From the NCBI RefSeq assembly GCF_030695085.1, contig NZ_JAUYTS010000018.1:18326-82325 (forward strand): DNA of 64,000 nucleotides, written 5' to 3'. This DNA comes from Falsiroseomonas sp. Its GTDB lineage: Bacteria; Pseudomonadota; Alphaproteobacteria; Acetobacterales; Acetobacteraceae. Position numbers and translations under genes: made by a program. This document shows, piece by piece, positions 9,059 to 17,891 of this stretch (the stretch's first letter is position 1; every line of letters starts with the position of its first letter). Under the pieces are notes generated by a model that was given only the letters and a program-made list of their open reading frames with translations, did no database searches and had not been told where the DNA came from.

Positions 9059-9087
9059 GCCCGGTCCCGCAGCCTGCGGGACCGGGC
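9059..9087. terminator. Bidirectional hairpin between pheT and the RidA-like gene
   Basis: Near-perfect 14-bp inverted repeat with a one-base centre (gcccggtcccgcag / ctgcgggaccgggc) lying exactly between two convergent genes. No long T-run follows on either side, so it is a GC-rich terminator-like structure serving both strands. Confidence 0.7.
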
Positions 9088-9093
9088 GCGCCA

Positions 9094-9480
9094 TCAGTCC
9101 TTGCCGAGATAGGCCGTCGCGTCGATCTCCACCAGGCAATCGACCGAACCAAGCCCGCTGACGATGCAGGATACGCGGTGCGGCGGGTTCTCGACGAAAT
9201 TGGCGAAGTAGACCTCGTTCATCGGCTCCCAATTGGCGCGGTCCGTCACGTAGACGGTGCATTTCACCACATCATCCATGGTACCGCCGGCCTCCTCGAT
9301 CAGGGCGCGGATATTGTCCAGCGTCTGCTGGGTCTGGGCACGGACGTCGCCAACGGCGAAGTTCCCCTGCACATCCCGCCCGGTGGAGCAGACGAACATG
9401 AAGCCGCCGGCGATGGTTGCCTGGGCAAAGGGGCGGCTGGATTTGAACACCTTGGGGGATGCGATGGCGCGTTTGGGCAT
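9094..9480 (-). CDS. RidA/YjgF/Rid-family protein
   Basis: A 128-residue protein beginning MPKRAIASPKVFKSS. Rid proteins form trimers; the archetype RidA hydrolyses reactive enamine/imine intermediates from PLP enzymes. Visible family features are the FVCSTGRDVQGN segment, NIRALIEEAGGTMDDVVKCTVYV and the C-terminal CLVEIDATAYL. The residue matching the catalytic Arg of true RidA (usually in a CRVAVEVA-type motif near the C-terminus) is not evident here: the local sequence is VDCLVEIDA. It may therefore belong to another Rid subgroup. An AAGGAG site precedes the ATG at 9480. Confidence 0.85.
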   Translation of the reverse strand: MPKRAIASPKVFKSSRPFAQATIAGGFMFVCSTGRDVQGNFAVGDVRAQTQQTLDNIRALIEEAGGTMDDVVKCTVYVTDRANWEPMNEVYFANFVENPPHRVSCIVSGLGSVDCLVEIDATAYLGKD

Positions 9481-9561
9481 GGCGTTTGGCTCCTTCGGGC
9501 TGATCCGACAGGTCTGATATTTGCTCTTTCGCGGCCGCGATAGACACGGCACCTTTTCGAC

Positions 9562-10551
9562 ATGATCGCCCGCCGCACGCTGCTCGCCGCCGCCGCCCTG
9601 CCTCTGGCAGCCCCGGCTCTCGCCCAGATCTCGGCCAGCCGGCCGCTGCGGCTGATCGTGCCGAACCCGCCGGGCGGGCAATCCGACACCATCGCCCGGC
9701 TGTATGGGGAGGCGATCCAGGCCACATCCGGCCAGGCCGTCGTCATCGAAAATCGCAGCGGCGCCAATGGCTTGATCGCCATGGATACGGTGGCCAAGGC
9801 GACGCCGGATGGGCTGACCACGGGGCTGTTCAGCATCACCCTGTTCACCTCCCTGCCCGCCATGATGACGCGGATGCCGCTGGATGTGGACCAGGACGTC
9901 CTGCCCATAACCAGCGTCGTCACCTCCACCACGCTGTGCTGCGTGCGGGCGGACCGGGCGGAACAGCGCGGCTGGACGGATTTCGGCGCGATGCTCGACT
10001 GGGCCAGGCGGCCGGGGAATGAGCTGACCAATGGCGCGGCCAGCAGCGGCGGCGCATCCCATCTGCTGACGGCGACCATCGCCCGGCGCAGCGGGGCCTC
10101 CATCCTCGTGGTGCCCTACCGGGGCGGCGCGCCGGCGCTGAATGATCTGCTGGCCGGCAATATCGACATGGCCTTCGACTTCATGCCCGCCCTGCTGCCG
10201 CATGTCGCCGCCGGCACGCTGAAGCCGATGGCCGTGGGGTCCCGCGCCCGGGTGCCGTTCCTGCCGGATGTGCCGGGCCTCGGCGAATTCGCCAGCCACG
10301 GGATTGGCGAGATCGACCTGCAAAGCTGGAACATCCTGGCCGGCCCCGCCGGCCTGTCGCCGGAGCTGGCCGAACGCACCGTCGAACTCCTGCGCCGCGC
10401 CGCCGCCCATCCGGGGCTGGAGGACCGGCTGCGGGCCAATGGCCTGCTGCCGCTGCCGCCGCTGGACCCGGCCGCCACCCGCGCCCGCATCCTGGCCGAC
10501 CGCCCCAGGTGGCGGGAGATGGTGGAGATCAGCGGCGCCCGAATCGAGTAA
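9562..10551 (+). CDS. Bug/TctC-family tripartite tricarboxylate-type solute receptor
   Basis: A 329-residue periplasmic receptor. The N-terminal signal peptide has a twin-Arg start (MIARRTLLAAAALPLA...ALA). It is followed by the family landmarks LIVPNPPGGQSDTIAR, VIENRSGANG, VPYRGGAPALNDLLAGNIDM and LPDVPGLGEF. Bug proteins bind small carboxylates and related solutes for TctAB permeases, but no permease gene is adjacent, so this is an orphan receptor with unknown ligand. It lies divergent from the RidA-like gene and upstream of lepA, from which a hairpin separates it. Confidence 0.9.
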   Translation: MIARRTLLAAAALPLAAPALAQISASRPLRLIVPNPPGGQSDTIARLYGEAIQATSGQAVVIENRSGANGLIAMDTVAKATPDGLTTGLFSITLFTSLPAMMTRMPLDVDQDVLPITSVVTSTTLCCVRADRAEQRGWTDFGAMLDWARRPGNELTNGAASSGGASHLLTATIARRSGASILVVPYRGGAPALNDLLAGNIDMAFDFMPALLPHVAAGTLKPMAVGSRARVPFLPDVPGLGEFASHGIGEIDLQSWNILAGPAGLSPELAERTVELLRRAAAHPGLEDRLRANGLLPLPPLDPAATRARILADRPRWREMVEISGARIE

Positions 10552-10568
10552 CCCGGACCGAACAGCCA

Positions 10569-10590
10569 GGGCACGCGCCGTGCCCGGAAA
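10569..10590 (+). terminator. Hairpin after the Bug receptor gene
   Basis: Perfect 7-bp stem GGGCACG/CGTGCCC with a CGC loop (10569-10585), followed by GGAAA and a short T-run. It probably ends or attenuates the receptor transcript before lepA. Confidence 0.5.
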
Positions 10591-10671
10591 AGTTTGGACT
10601 TATGCGGGTTCTGCCCTATCTCCCGGGTAACGCAGGCGGGCCTTTCCGCCATGGCCGGCGCCCGGAACCAG

Positions 10672-12477
10672 ATGACCGACACACCCCTCTCCCGCATCCG
10701 CAACTTCTCGATCATCGCCCATATCGACCATGGGAAGTCCACGCTCGCCGACCGGCTGATCCAGACCACCGGCACGGTCGCGCTGCGCGAGATGAAGGAA
10801 CAGCTCCTCGACAATATGGAGCTGGAGCGGGAGCGCGGCATCACCATCAAGGCGCAGACCGTCCGCCTGCAATACAAGGCGAATGACGGCGAGACCTATA
10901 TCCTCAACCTGATGGACACGCCCGGCCATGTGGACTTCGCCTATGAGGTGAGCCGTTCGCTCGCCGCCTGCGAGGGCTCGCTGCTGGTGGTCGATGCCTC
11001 CCAGGGGGTCGAGGCGCAGACACTGGCCAATGTGTACCAGGCGCTCGACGCCGGGCACGAGATCGTGCCGATCCTGAACAAGATCGACCTGCCTGCCGCC
11101 GAGCCCGACCGGGTGAAGCAGCAGATCGAGGATGTGATCGGCCTCGACGCCTCGGACGCCGTGATGATCTCGGCCAAGACCAGCCTGAACATCGAGGGTG
11201 TGCTGGAAGCCATCGTCACCCGCCTGCCGCCGCCGACCGGCGATGCCGAGAAGACGCTGACCGCCTTGCTGGTGGATAGCTGGTACGACGCCTATCTCGG
11301 CGTGGTGGTGCTGGTGCGCGTGCGGGACGGCCATCTGCGCAAGGGCATGAAGATCCGCATGATGTCGAACGGCACCGCCCACACGGTGGAGCAGGTCGGC
11401 GTCTTCACCCCCAAGATGGTGGCGGTGGAAAGCCTCGGCCCGGGCGAGATGGGCTATGTCACCGCCGCGATCAAAACCGTGGCCGATACCAATGTCGGCG
11501 ACACCCTGACCGATGACCGCAACCCGGCCACCGAGGCCCTGCCCGGCTTCAAGCCCTCCATCCCCGTGGTCTGGTGCGGCCTGTATCCGGTGGATGCGGA
11601 TGATTTCGAGAAGCTGCGCGAATCGGTCGGCAAGCTGCGGCTGAACGACAGCAGCTTCCACTACGAGATGGAGAACAGCGCCGCGCTCGGCCTCGGCTAT
11701 CGCTGCGGCTTCCTCGGGCTGCTGCATCTGGAAATCGTGCAGGAGCGGCTTTCGCGCGAGTTCGACCTCGACCTGATCGCGACGGCGCCGTCCGTCGTCT
11801 ACAAGATCCGCAAGACGAACGGCGAGGAGACCGAGCTGCACAACCCGGCCGACATGCCGGACCCCAGCGTGATCGAGGAAATCAGCGAGCCCCGGATCAA
11901 GGCCACCATCATGGTGCCGGAGGAGTATCTCGGCTCCGTCCTGACGCTGTGCAACGAACGGCGCGGCGAACAGGTGGAACTCACCTATGTCGGCACCCGC
12001 CCGATGGCGGTCTATCGCCTGCCGCTGAATGAGGTGGTGTTCGACTTCTACGACCGGCTGAAATCCGTCTCCCGCGGCTATGCCAGCTTCGACTACACGG
12101 TGGATGGCTACCAGCCGGGCGACCTGGTGAAGATCTCCATCCTGGTGAATGCGGAACCGGTGGATGCGCTGTCCTTCATGGCGCACCGCACCCAGGCGGA
12201 CCGCCGCGGCCGGCAGATCTGCGAGAAGCTGAAGGAGCTGATTCCGCGCCAGCTTTTCAAAATCCCGATCCAGGCCGCGATCGGCGGGCGCGTGATTGCG
12301 CGTGAGACGATCAGCGCCATGTCGAAGGATGTCACGGCAAAGTGCTATGGCGGCGACATCAGCCGCAAGCGCAAGCTGTTGGACAAGCAGAAGGAAGGCA
12401 AGAAGCGGATGCGGCAGTTCGGCAAGGTCGAAATTCCGCAAAGCGCCTTCATCGCTGCGCTGAAAATGGACGCCTGA
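10672..12477 (+). CDS. lepA: Elongation factor 4 (LepA)
   Basis: A 601-residue translational GTPase that acts on ribosomes under stress and in assembly. G-domain motifs are [30 protein letters not shown] and NKIDLP. The C-terminal LepA-specific region with [21 protein letters not shown] is complete. The start [15 protein letters not shown] fits the family N-terminus better than upstream in-frame starts at 10594 and 10651. A Bug receptor begins 14 nt after the stop. Confidence 0.96.
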   Translation: MTDTPLSRIRNFSIIAHIDHGKSTLADRLIQTTGTVALREMKEQLLDNMELERERGITIKAQTVRLQYKANDGETYILNLMDTPGHVDFAYEVSRSLAACEGSLLVVDASQGVEAQTLANVYQALDAGHEIVPILNKIDLPAAEPDRVKQQIEDVIGLDASDAVMISAKTSLNIEGVLEAIVTRLPPPTGDAEKTLTALLVDSWYDAYLGVVVLVRVRDGHLRKGMKIRMMSNGTAHTVEQVGVFTPKMVAVESLGPGEMGYVTAAIKTVADTNVGDTLTDDRNPATEALPGFKPSIPVVWCGLYPVDADDFEKLRESVGKLRLNDSSFHYEMENSAALGLGYRCGFLGLLHLEIVQERLSREFDLDLIATAPSVVYKIRKTNGEETELHNPADMPDPSVIEEISEPRIKATIMVPEEYLGSVLTLCNERRGEQVELTYVGTRPMAVYRLPLNEVVFDFYDRLKSVSRGYASFDYTVDGYQPGDLVKISILVNAEPVDALSFMAHRTQADRRGRQICEKLKELIPRQLFKIPIQAAIGGRVIARETISAMSKDVTAKCYGGDISRKRKLLDKQKEGKKRMRQFGKVEIPQSAFIAALKMDA

Positions 12478-12491
12478 GGAAACAGACCGAG

Positions 12492-13472
12492 ATGACCAGG
12501 ATTGGAAAGCGGGGCCTGCTCGGCCTCGCCGGCGCCGCGCTCGCCGCACCCGCCTTCGCGCAAGCGGCATTTCCGTCGCGCACGATCAACATGATCGTAC
12601 CCTTCGCCGCCGGCGGGCCGACCGATACGGTGGCGCGGCTGATCGCCCAGGCGATGAGCACCTCTCTCGGTCAGACCGTGGTGGTCGAGAATGTCGGCGG
12701 CGCCGGTGGCACGCTCGGCGCGCAGCGTGCCGCCCAGGCGAGGCCGGATGGCTACACCATCCTGCTGCACCATATCGGCATGGCGACGATCCCGACGCTG
12801 TATCGCCGCGTCGCCTATGATCCGATCAACGGCTTCGAGACCATCGGCCTGGTGACCGAGGTGCCGATGACGCTGGTCGGCCGTAGCAGCCTGGCGGCGC
12901 AGAACATGGCCGAACTCATCGCGCTGGTGCGCCGCGAGGGTGAGAAGCTGAACTACGCCAATGCCGGCATCGGCGCGGCCAGCCATCTGTGTGGCCTGCT
13001 GCTGCAACAGGCCCTCGGCACCCGCATGACCACGGTACCCTATCGCGGCACCGGGCCTGCGATGAACGACCTGCTGGCCGGCACGGTCGACCTGATGTGC
13101 GACCAGACCACCAACACGACGGAACAGATCAAGGCCGGCAGCGTGCGCGGCTTCGCCGTGACCACGCCGGAGCGCATCGCCGCGCTGCCCGACCTGCCAA
13201 CCGCCGCCGAGGGCGGCCTGCCGGGCTTCGAGGTCAGCGTCTGGCACGGGCTGTATGCGCCGAAGGGCACGCCGGCACCGGTCATCGCCCGTCTGAACCG
13301 GGCGCTGGTGGCGGCACTGCAGGATGCCAATGTCGGCACCCGCTTCGCCGCGCTGGGCACCGCGCCGGTGCCTGTGGCGCGCGCCACGCCGGAAGCGCAT
13401 CGCGAATTCTGGCAGGCGGACATCGCCAAGTGGCGGCCGCTGATCCAGGCGGCGGGCCAGTACGCCGACTGA
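12492..13472 (+). CDS. Bug/TctC-family solute receptor
   Basis: A 326-residue periplasmic binding protein with a signal peptide ending near AFAQA and the family landmarks MIVPFAAGGPTDTVARL, VVENVGGAGGTLGAQ, VPYRGTGPAMNDLLAGTVDLMCD and LPDLPTAAEGG. It starts 14 nt after lepA on the same strand, so it probably shares the lepA transcript, although nothing functional links them. No TctA/TctB genes are adjacent. The ligand is unknown. Confidence 0.9.
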   Translation: MTRIGKRGLLGLAGAALAAPAFAQAAFPSRTINMIVPFAAGGPTDTVARLIAQAMSTSLGQTVVVENVGGAGGTLGAQRAAQARPDGYTILLHHIGMATIPTLYRRVAYDPINGFETIGLVTEVPMTLVGRSSLAAQNMAELIALVRREGEKLNYANAGIGAASHLCGLLLQQALGTRMTTVPYRGTGPAMNDLLAGTVDLMCDQTTNTTEQIKAGSVRGFAVTTPERIAALPDLPTAAEGGLPGFEVSVWHGLYAPKGTPAPVIARLNRALVAALQDANVGTRFAALGTAPVPVARATPEAHREFWQADIAKWRPLIQAAGQYAD

Positions 13473-13536
13473 TGTTTGGCAAGCAGCCGCGGGTGGGTGG
13501 CCAGGCGGGCCGCCCGTTCCGCGGGCGCGGCGCCGC

Positions 13537-14022
13537 ATGAAGGTCATCGAGCAGACAGCCGATCGCCTGACTCTGGAAGACCGTCCGGTCTTCCTCGGCT
13601 TCATGGCGGGCTTCTTCATCCTGGCCTTCGCCTGGAATGGCATTTCCGCGCTGCTCGCCGGTGACCTGGCCAGCGGCTTCGGCGCCTTGGCGATCGCCAT
13701 CGCGGTCGCCGCCCTGGCCTTCGGCGTGTTGATCCAGGTTTCCCAGCTGCGTCTCGACCGGACCGAGGGGCTGATCCGGCTGCGCCGGATCAAGGCCAGC
13801 GGCACCACGGAACAGAGCTTTCCCCTGGACGCGCTGCACCGCGTGGAGGTGGAGACACGGCGCGGCTCCCGGAAAGGTGCCGGCAGTACCCATCGCCCTG
13901 TCCTGGTTCTGGGGGAGGAGCAGCGCCGCGTGCCGCTGACCGCCGCCTATGCCAGCGGCCGCGGCGCCGAGATCACGGCCGAGACCATCAACCGCTGGTG
14001 GCGTCCCGTCAGCGACGGGTGA
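13537..14022 (+). CDS. Small hypothetical membrane protein with two predicted TM segments
   Basis: A 161-residue protein with two hydrophobic segments: about residues 20-42 (FLGFMAGFFILAFAWNGISA) and 48-70 (FGALAIAIAVAALAFGVLI). They are followed by a soluble, basic, beta-rich tail that looks like a small PH-like membrane-associated domain (RLDRTEGLIRLRRI ... RVPLTAAYASG). No family was recognised with confidence. It overlaps the 3' end of the convergent deaminase gene by 14 nt. Confidence 0.65.
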   Translation: MKVIEQTADRLTLEDRPVFLGFMAGFFILAFAWNGISALLAGDLASGFGALAIAIAVAALAFGVLIQVSQLRLDRTEGLIRLRRIKASGTTEQSFPLDALHRVEVETRRGSRKGAGSTHRPVLVLGEEQRRVPLTAAYASGRGAEITAETINRWWRPVSDG

Positions 14023-15085
14023 CGGCGAGGTCCAGCGCGCGATCCGCCGGGTCCAGATCCCGCTCCAGCGCATCCAGAGTCGCGGTGAATTCGGCCCGCA
14101 TCGCCGCCTTCTCCGGCTCCGGCAGCCAGGAGCCTTCCAGCCCTGCCAGGCTCAGCCTGCGGGCCTCCGCCACGCCCCAGCCGAGATCGGCGAAAACCGT
14201 GCGCCAGCTATGGCCCATGGTGGTGCCGAAGATGGTCGGGTCGTCGGTGCCGAGGCTGATGTTCAGCCCGGCGTCGAACATCGCCTTGATGCGCTGGCGG
14301 CGTGGCGCGCGGTTCCAGGACATGCCGGACCAGCAGGCCATGGTGAAGGGCGTCTGGTCCTTGGCCGCGCGGGCCACCACGGCAGGGTCGGCCAGCATGT
14401 TGTAGCCATGGTCCAGCCGGTCGCAGCCCAGCATGTCCCGGCACAGGCTGTAATGCATCGGCGGCGCCTCGAACTGCGCCTGGTTGTCCTCGCAGACATG
14501 GGCGGTGCGGCGGTAGCCGGCCCGGCCTGCCTGGCGCCAGGCCTCGACCCAGAGATGCGCGGGGCCGGCGCGTTCGGCGCCGTCCAGGCCGATGCCGATC
14601 ACCTCCGGCCGCTGCCACTTCGCCATCCATTCCACCATCTGCAGGGATTCGGAGGGCAGGCAGACGCTGCGGTCGATGCAGGCGATCAGCGCGGAGGACA
14701 CCCCGTACTGCGCCCGCCCGCGCGCCAGCCCTTCCAGCAACCCATCGACAATTTCCGGATAGGTCACGCCATTCGGGGTGAAGTAGTGCGGATTGAAGAA
14801 GATCTCGGTGTGACGGACATTGCCGTGAAGGTGCAGATCCTCGATGCATTCGAAGGCAATGCGGGCGAATTCCGTGGGCGTCCGCACCGCCAGCGCGCCC
14901 AGGCGCAGGATGTCGAGAAACTCATAGAAAGTCTCGAAGCGGTACATCTCGGCCGCAGGCTTCGGCAGGCGCACGCCGTTCCTGGCCGCAAGCTCATCCA
15001 GCGTCGCCGCCCGGATCGCGCCGGCAATGTGCAGGTGCAACTCCACCTTCGGCACGGCGTCGAGATAGTCTGAAAAGGACAGCAT
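14009..15085 (-). CDS. Adenosine-deaminase-like metal-dependent hydrolase
   Basis: A 358-residue amidohydrolase-superfamily protein. Metal and catalytic motifs match adenosine deaminases: H17-x-H19 (ELHLHIAG), the HVCED motif (His ligand and catalytic Glu), DRLDHG, and GTDDP near the C-terminus. The Asp that contacts the ribose in true adenosine deaminases (HxHxDG) is Ala here (HLHIAG), so the substrate may not be adenosine. Its ATG overlaps the stop of the upstream family 5 receptor gene by 1 nt (TGATG), implying joint expression and perhaps processing of the imported compound. Confidence 0.82.
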   Translation of the reverse strand: MLSFSDYLDAVPKVELHLHIAGAIRAATLDELAARNGVRLPKPAAEMYRFETFYEFLDILRLGALAVRTPTEFARIAFECIEDLHLHGNVRHTEIFFNPHYFTPNGVTYPEIVDGLLEGLARGRAQYGVSSALIACIDRSVCLPSESLQMVEWMAKWQRPEVIGIGLDGAERAGPAHLWVEAWRQAGRAGYRRTAHVCEDNQAQFEAPPMHYSLCRDMLGCDRLDHGYNMLADPAVVARAAKDQTPFTMACWSGMSWNRAPRRQRIKAMFDAGLNISLGTDDPTIFGTTMGHSWRTVFADLGWGVAEARRLSLAGLEGSWLPEPEKAAMRAEFTATLDALERDLDPADRALDLAVTRR

Positions 15086-16647
15086 CAGCGGCGCTCCAGG
15101 TTCCACAAGAACATCGCCGGGCCGCGCAGCACGCCGTTGAGGTCGGACCGCCAGGCGCTGGCGGCGGTGAACTGGCCGAGCGGCATGTAGAATCCATCCT
15201 CCGCCGCCAGCCGGTGGATCTCGTCCGAGATACGCTTGCGCGCCGCATCATCCTGCGCGCGGGCGAATTCCCGGCGCAGGCGCTCCGCCTCCGCATTCTC
15301 CGGCCATCCGGCAAAGCCGCCGGTGCGGCCGGCGCCATTCACGAAAGGGTTCAGCAGCGGGGACTGCATGTCCGGCACCGTGTTGGTGGTGTGCGCCAGG
15401 TTCCAGCCTTCCTGCCGGGCGCGGCGGCCGAAATAGGTGTTCAGGTCCATGGTCTGGAGATCGACATTGAAGCCGAGCTGGGTCAGCAGGCCCTGCGAGA
15501 TCAGCCCGAGTGCGGCGATGCCCGGCGCATCGGCCGGGTGGATAATGGCGACGGGCCGCGACAGGTCCGCGCCGCTTTCGCGCAGCATCCGGCGGGCGGC
15601 TTCGAGGTCGGTCGCCGGCGGCATGCCGGCGGTGGTCTCCAGCGGCGTGCCGCAGCCGAACATCGAACGGCATTCGCGGGCATACTCCGGCCGCCCGGCC
15701 ACGGCGGCCAGGTAGTCCGCCTGGTTCGCCGCCAGCATCACCGCGCGCCGCACCTGCGGATTGTCGAAGGGCGGGTGCAGGTGGTTGAAGCGCAGGATGC
15801 CCTGGTAGCCATAGGGGGAGACGGTGGCGACGGTCACCGACCGGTTGCGCTCCAGGATCGGCAGCACGTCGGCGGGCAGGCGCTCGACATAATCGATCTC
15901 CCCGGTGGTGAGCGCGGAGACCTGGGTGGAGACATCGGGCATCGCGATCAGCTCGACCCGCTCCATCCGCGCCACCTTGCCGCCACTGGCCCAGACCGCG
16001 GGTTCCGGGCGGGGGCGGTAGGCTGCGTTGCGGGTGACGACAATGCGATCGCCGGGGCGGTATTCCTCGCGCACGAAGCGATAGGGGCCGCTGCCCATCA
16101 CCTCCGTCACCTGCTGTGTCGGCGGCGTGGCGGCCAGTCGGGCGGGCATCATCATCGGCACCATGGCGCCGGGCTTGCCGAGCGCTTCCAGCACCAGACC
16201 GAACGGCTCCCGCAGCACCAGGCGGAACGTCCTGGCATCCACCACGTCGAGGCTGGCGGAGGCGCGCATCATGGCGCCGCCCAGCGCATCCCGCGCGCCC
16301 CAGCGGCGCAGGGATGCCACGCAATCCTCCGCGGTGACGGCGCTGCCATCATGCCAGGCGAGGCCGTCGCGGAGCACGAAGGTCCAGGTCATGCCGTCAT
16401 CGCTGCGCTCCCACCGCTCCAGCATCTGCAGCGTCGGCTGCCACTGGTCATTCACCGCGACCAGCGTGTCGAAGACCAGATAGGCGAAGTCGCGGGTTGT
16501 GAAGCTGGTGGTGAAATGCGGGTCCAGCACCGTGGTCAGCGTCTCCGGCGCCACGCGCAGGGTGCGCGCGCGGTCCGGCTGCTGCGCCATCGCGGGGGTG
16601 GCGGCAAGCAGGGCGGCGGCGAGAAGCGAAAGGACGGGACGCGACAT
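15085..16647 (-). CDS. ABC transporter family 5 (peptide/nickel-type) solute-binding protein
   Basis: A 520-residue periplasmic receptor (SBP_bac_5). The signal peptide runs MSRPVLSLLAAALLAATPAMAQ. Family signatures include LDPHFTTSF, TWTFVLRDGLAWHDGSAVTAEDCVASL, GSGPYRFVREEYRPGD and FNHLHPPFDNPQVRRAVMLA. An AGGAGA site precedes the ATG. No ABC permease or ATPase genes are adjacent; the only partner is the overlapping deaminase-like gene. It may use the Dpp-type system encoded further along or a distant permease. Confidence 0.9.
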   Translation of the reverse strand: MSRPVLSLLAAALLAATPAMAQQPDRARTLRVAPETLTTVLDPHFTTSFTTRDFAYLVFDTLVAVNDQWQPTLQMLERWERSDDGMTWTFVLRDGLAWHDGSAVTAEDCVASLRRWGARDALGGAMMRASASLDVVDARTFRLVLREPFGLVLEALGKPGAMVPMMMPARLAATPPTQQVTEVMGSGPYRFVREEYRPGDRIVVTRNAAYRPRPEPAVWASGGKVARMERVELIAMPDVSTQVSALTTGEIDYVERLPADVLPILERNRSVTVATVSPYGYQGILRFNHLHPPFDNPQVRRAVMLAANQADYLAAVAGRPEYARECRSMFGCGTPLETTAGMPPATDLEAARRMLRESGADLSRPVAIIHPADAPGIAALGLISQGLLTQLGFNVDLQTMDLNTYFGRRARQEGWNLAHTTNTVPDMQSPLLNPFVNGAGRTGGFAGWPENAEAERLRREFARAQDDAARKRISDEIHRLAAEDGFYMPLGQFTAASAWRSDLNGVLRGPAMFLWNLERR

Positions 16648-16787
16648 GGCGCGGTTCTCCTGGCATCGAGGGTTTTGCGCTGGCGTGTTGCGCCGAACCT
16701 GCCGCCTGCCCCCGGCAGCGTCAATGCGGGCCACGCTTGATCGCGGCCCGGGAAAGCGCCAAGCATCAGGCATCGGGAGGACCGGAC
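16648..16787. promoter_or_regulatory. Divergent promoter region
   Basis: 140 bp between the divergent receptor and dehydrogenase operons, with no gene. It must contain both promoters; no textbook -35/-10 pair or operator is obvious in this GC-rich stretch. A GGGAGGA site lies just before the dehydrogenase ATG. Confidence 0.4.
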
Positions 16788-17828
16788 ATGCAGGCGGCCA
16801 AAGCCATCATCATCCACGCCGCGCGCGATCTGCGCGTGGAGGAACGGGACTCCGCGCCGCCCGGCCCAGGCGAGGTCGCGGTTCGGATCCGCCAGGGCGG
16901 CATCTGCGGGTCGGACCTGCATTATTACCTGCATGGCGGCTTCGGCGTGGTGCGGGTGCGCCAGCCGATGGTGCTGGGGCATGAGATTGCCGGCGAGGTT
17001 TCCGCCCTGGGCAGCGGCGTGACGGGGCTGGTGGTGGGGGACAAGGTGGCGGTGAACCCGTCCCGCCCCTGCGGCGCCTGCCGTTACTGCCTGGCGGGGC
17101 AGGCGCAGCATTGCCTGGACATGCGCTTCTACGGCAGCGCGATGCGGATGCCGCATGTCGATGGCGGCTTCCGGCAGCATCTTGTCTGCGATGCCGCCCA
17201 GGCGGTGAAGCTGCCCGCCGGTATGGACCTGCAACGCGCCGCCTTTGCCGAACCCCTCGCCGTCTGCCTGCATGCCGCACGCCAGGCCGGGCCGCTGCTG
17301 GGCGCGCGGGTGCTGATCACCGGCGCCGGCCCCATCGGCATGCTGTGCCTGCTGGTGGCGCGCCATGCCGGGGCGCGGCAGGTGGTGATGACCGACCTCG
17401 CACCGAAGCCGCTGGCCCTGGCGCGTGAACTCGGCGCCGATGCCGCGCATGATCTGCGGGCGGAGCCGGAGGCGCTGGCGCCCTATGGTGCAGACAAGGG
17501 CAGCTTCGACGTGGTGTTCGAATGTGCCGGCAGCGGCCTGGCTTTGGCCGGCGCCATTGCCGCGGCACGGCCGGGCGCCACCATCGTGCAGGTCGGCATC
17601 GGCGGCGATGCCTCCGTGCCGCTGAACACGCTGGTGGCGAAGGAGATCACGCTGCGCGGCACATTCCGCTTCCATGAGGAATTCGCTCTCGCCGTCGATG
17701 CGCTCGCCCGCGGCGCGATCGACCCGATGAAGCTGCTGACCGAGGTGGTGCCGATGGAGGACGCCGTGGCCGCCTTCGACCTGGCCGCGGACCGTACGCG
17801 CGCCATGAAGGTCCAGTTGGCACTGTAG
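16788..17828 (+). CDS. Zinc alcohol dehydrogenase, L-idonate 5-dehydrogenase-like
   Basis: A 346-residue medium-chain dehydrogenase. The catalytic zinc site is shown by GGICGSDLHYY and GHEIAGEV. The structural zinc is shown by four cysteines in PCGACRYCLAGQAQHC. The Rossmann motif is VLITGAGPIGML. The closest style is L-idonate 5-dehydrogenase (oxidises idonate to 5-ketogluconate), but other sugar-acid or polyol substrates are possible. It starts an operon with the gamma-glutamyltransferase-like and D-2-hydroxyacid dehydrogenase genes. The ATG at 16788 was chosen for its GGGAGGA site. Confidence 0.85.
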   Translation: MQAAKAIIIHAARDLRVEERDSAPPGPGEVAVRIRQGGICGSDLHYYLHGGFGVVRVRQPMVLGHEIAGEVSALGSGVTGLVVGDKVAVNPSRPCGACRYCLAGQAQHCLDMRFYGSAMRMPHVDGGFRQHLVCDAAQAVKLPAGMDLQRAAFAEPLAVCLHAARQAGPLLGARVLITGAGPIGMLCLLVARHAGARQVVMTDLAPKPLALARELGADAAHDLRAEPEALAPYGADKGSFDVVFECAGSGLALAGAIAAARPGATIVQVGIGGDASVPLNTLVAKEITLRGTFRFHEEFALAVDALARGAIDPMKLLTEVVPMEDAVAAFDLAADRTRAMKVQLAL

Positions 17829-17891
17829 CCCCCCTTCCCGCATCGGCCATCGCGGACCAGACTGCGCTTCGTGCAGCAGATTGGTCCGGCG

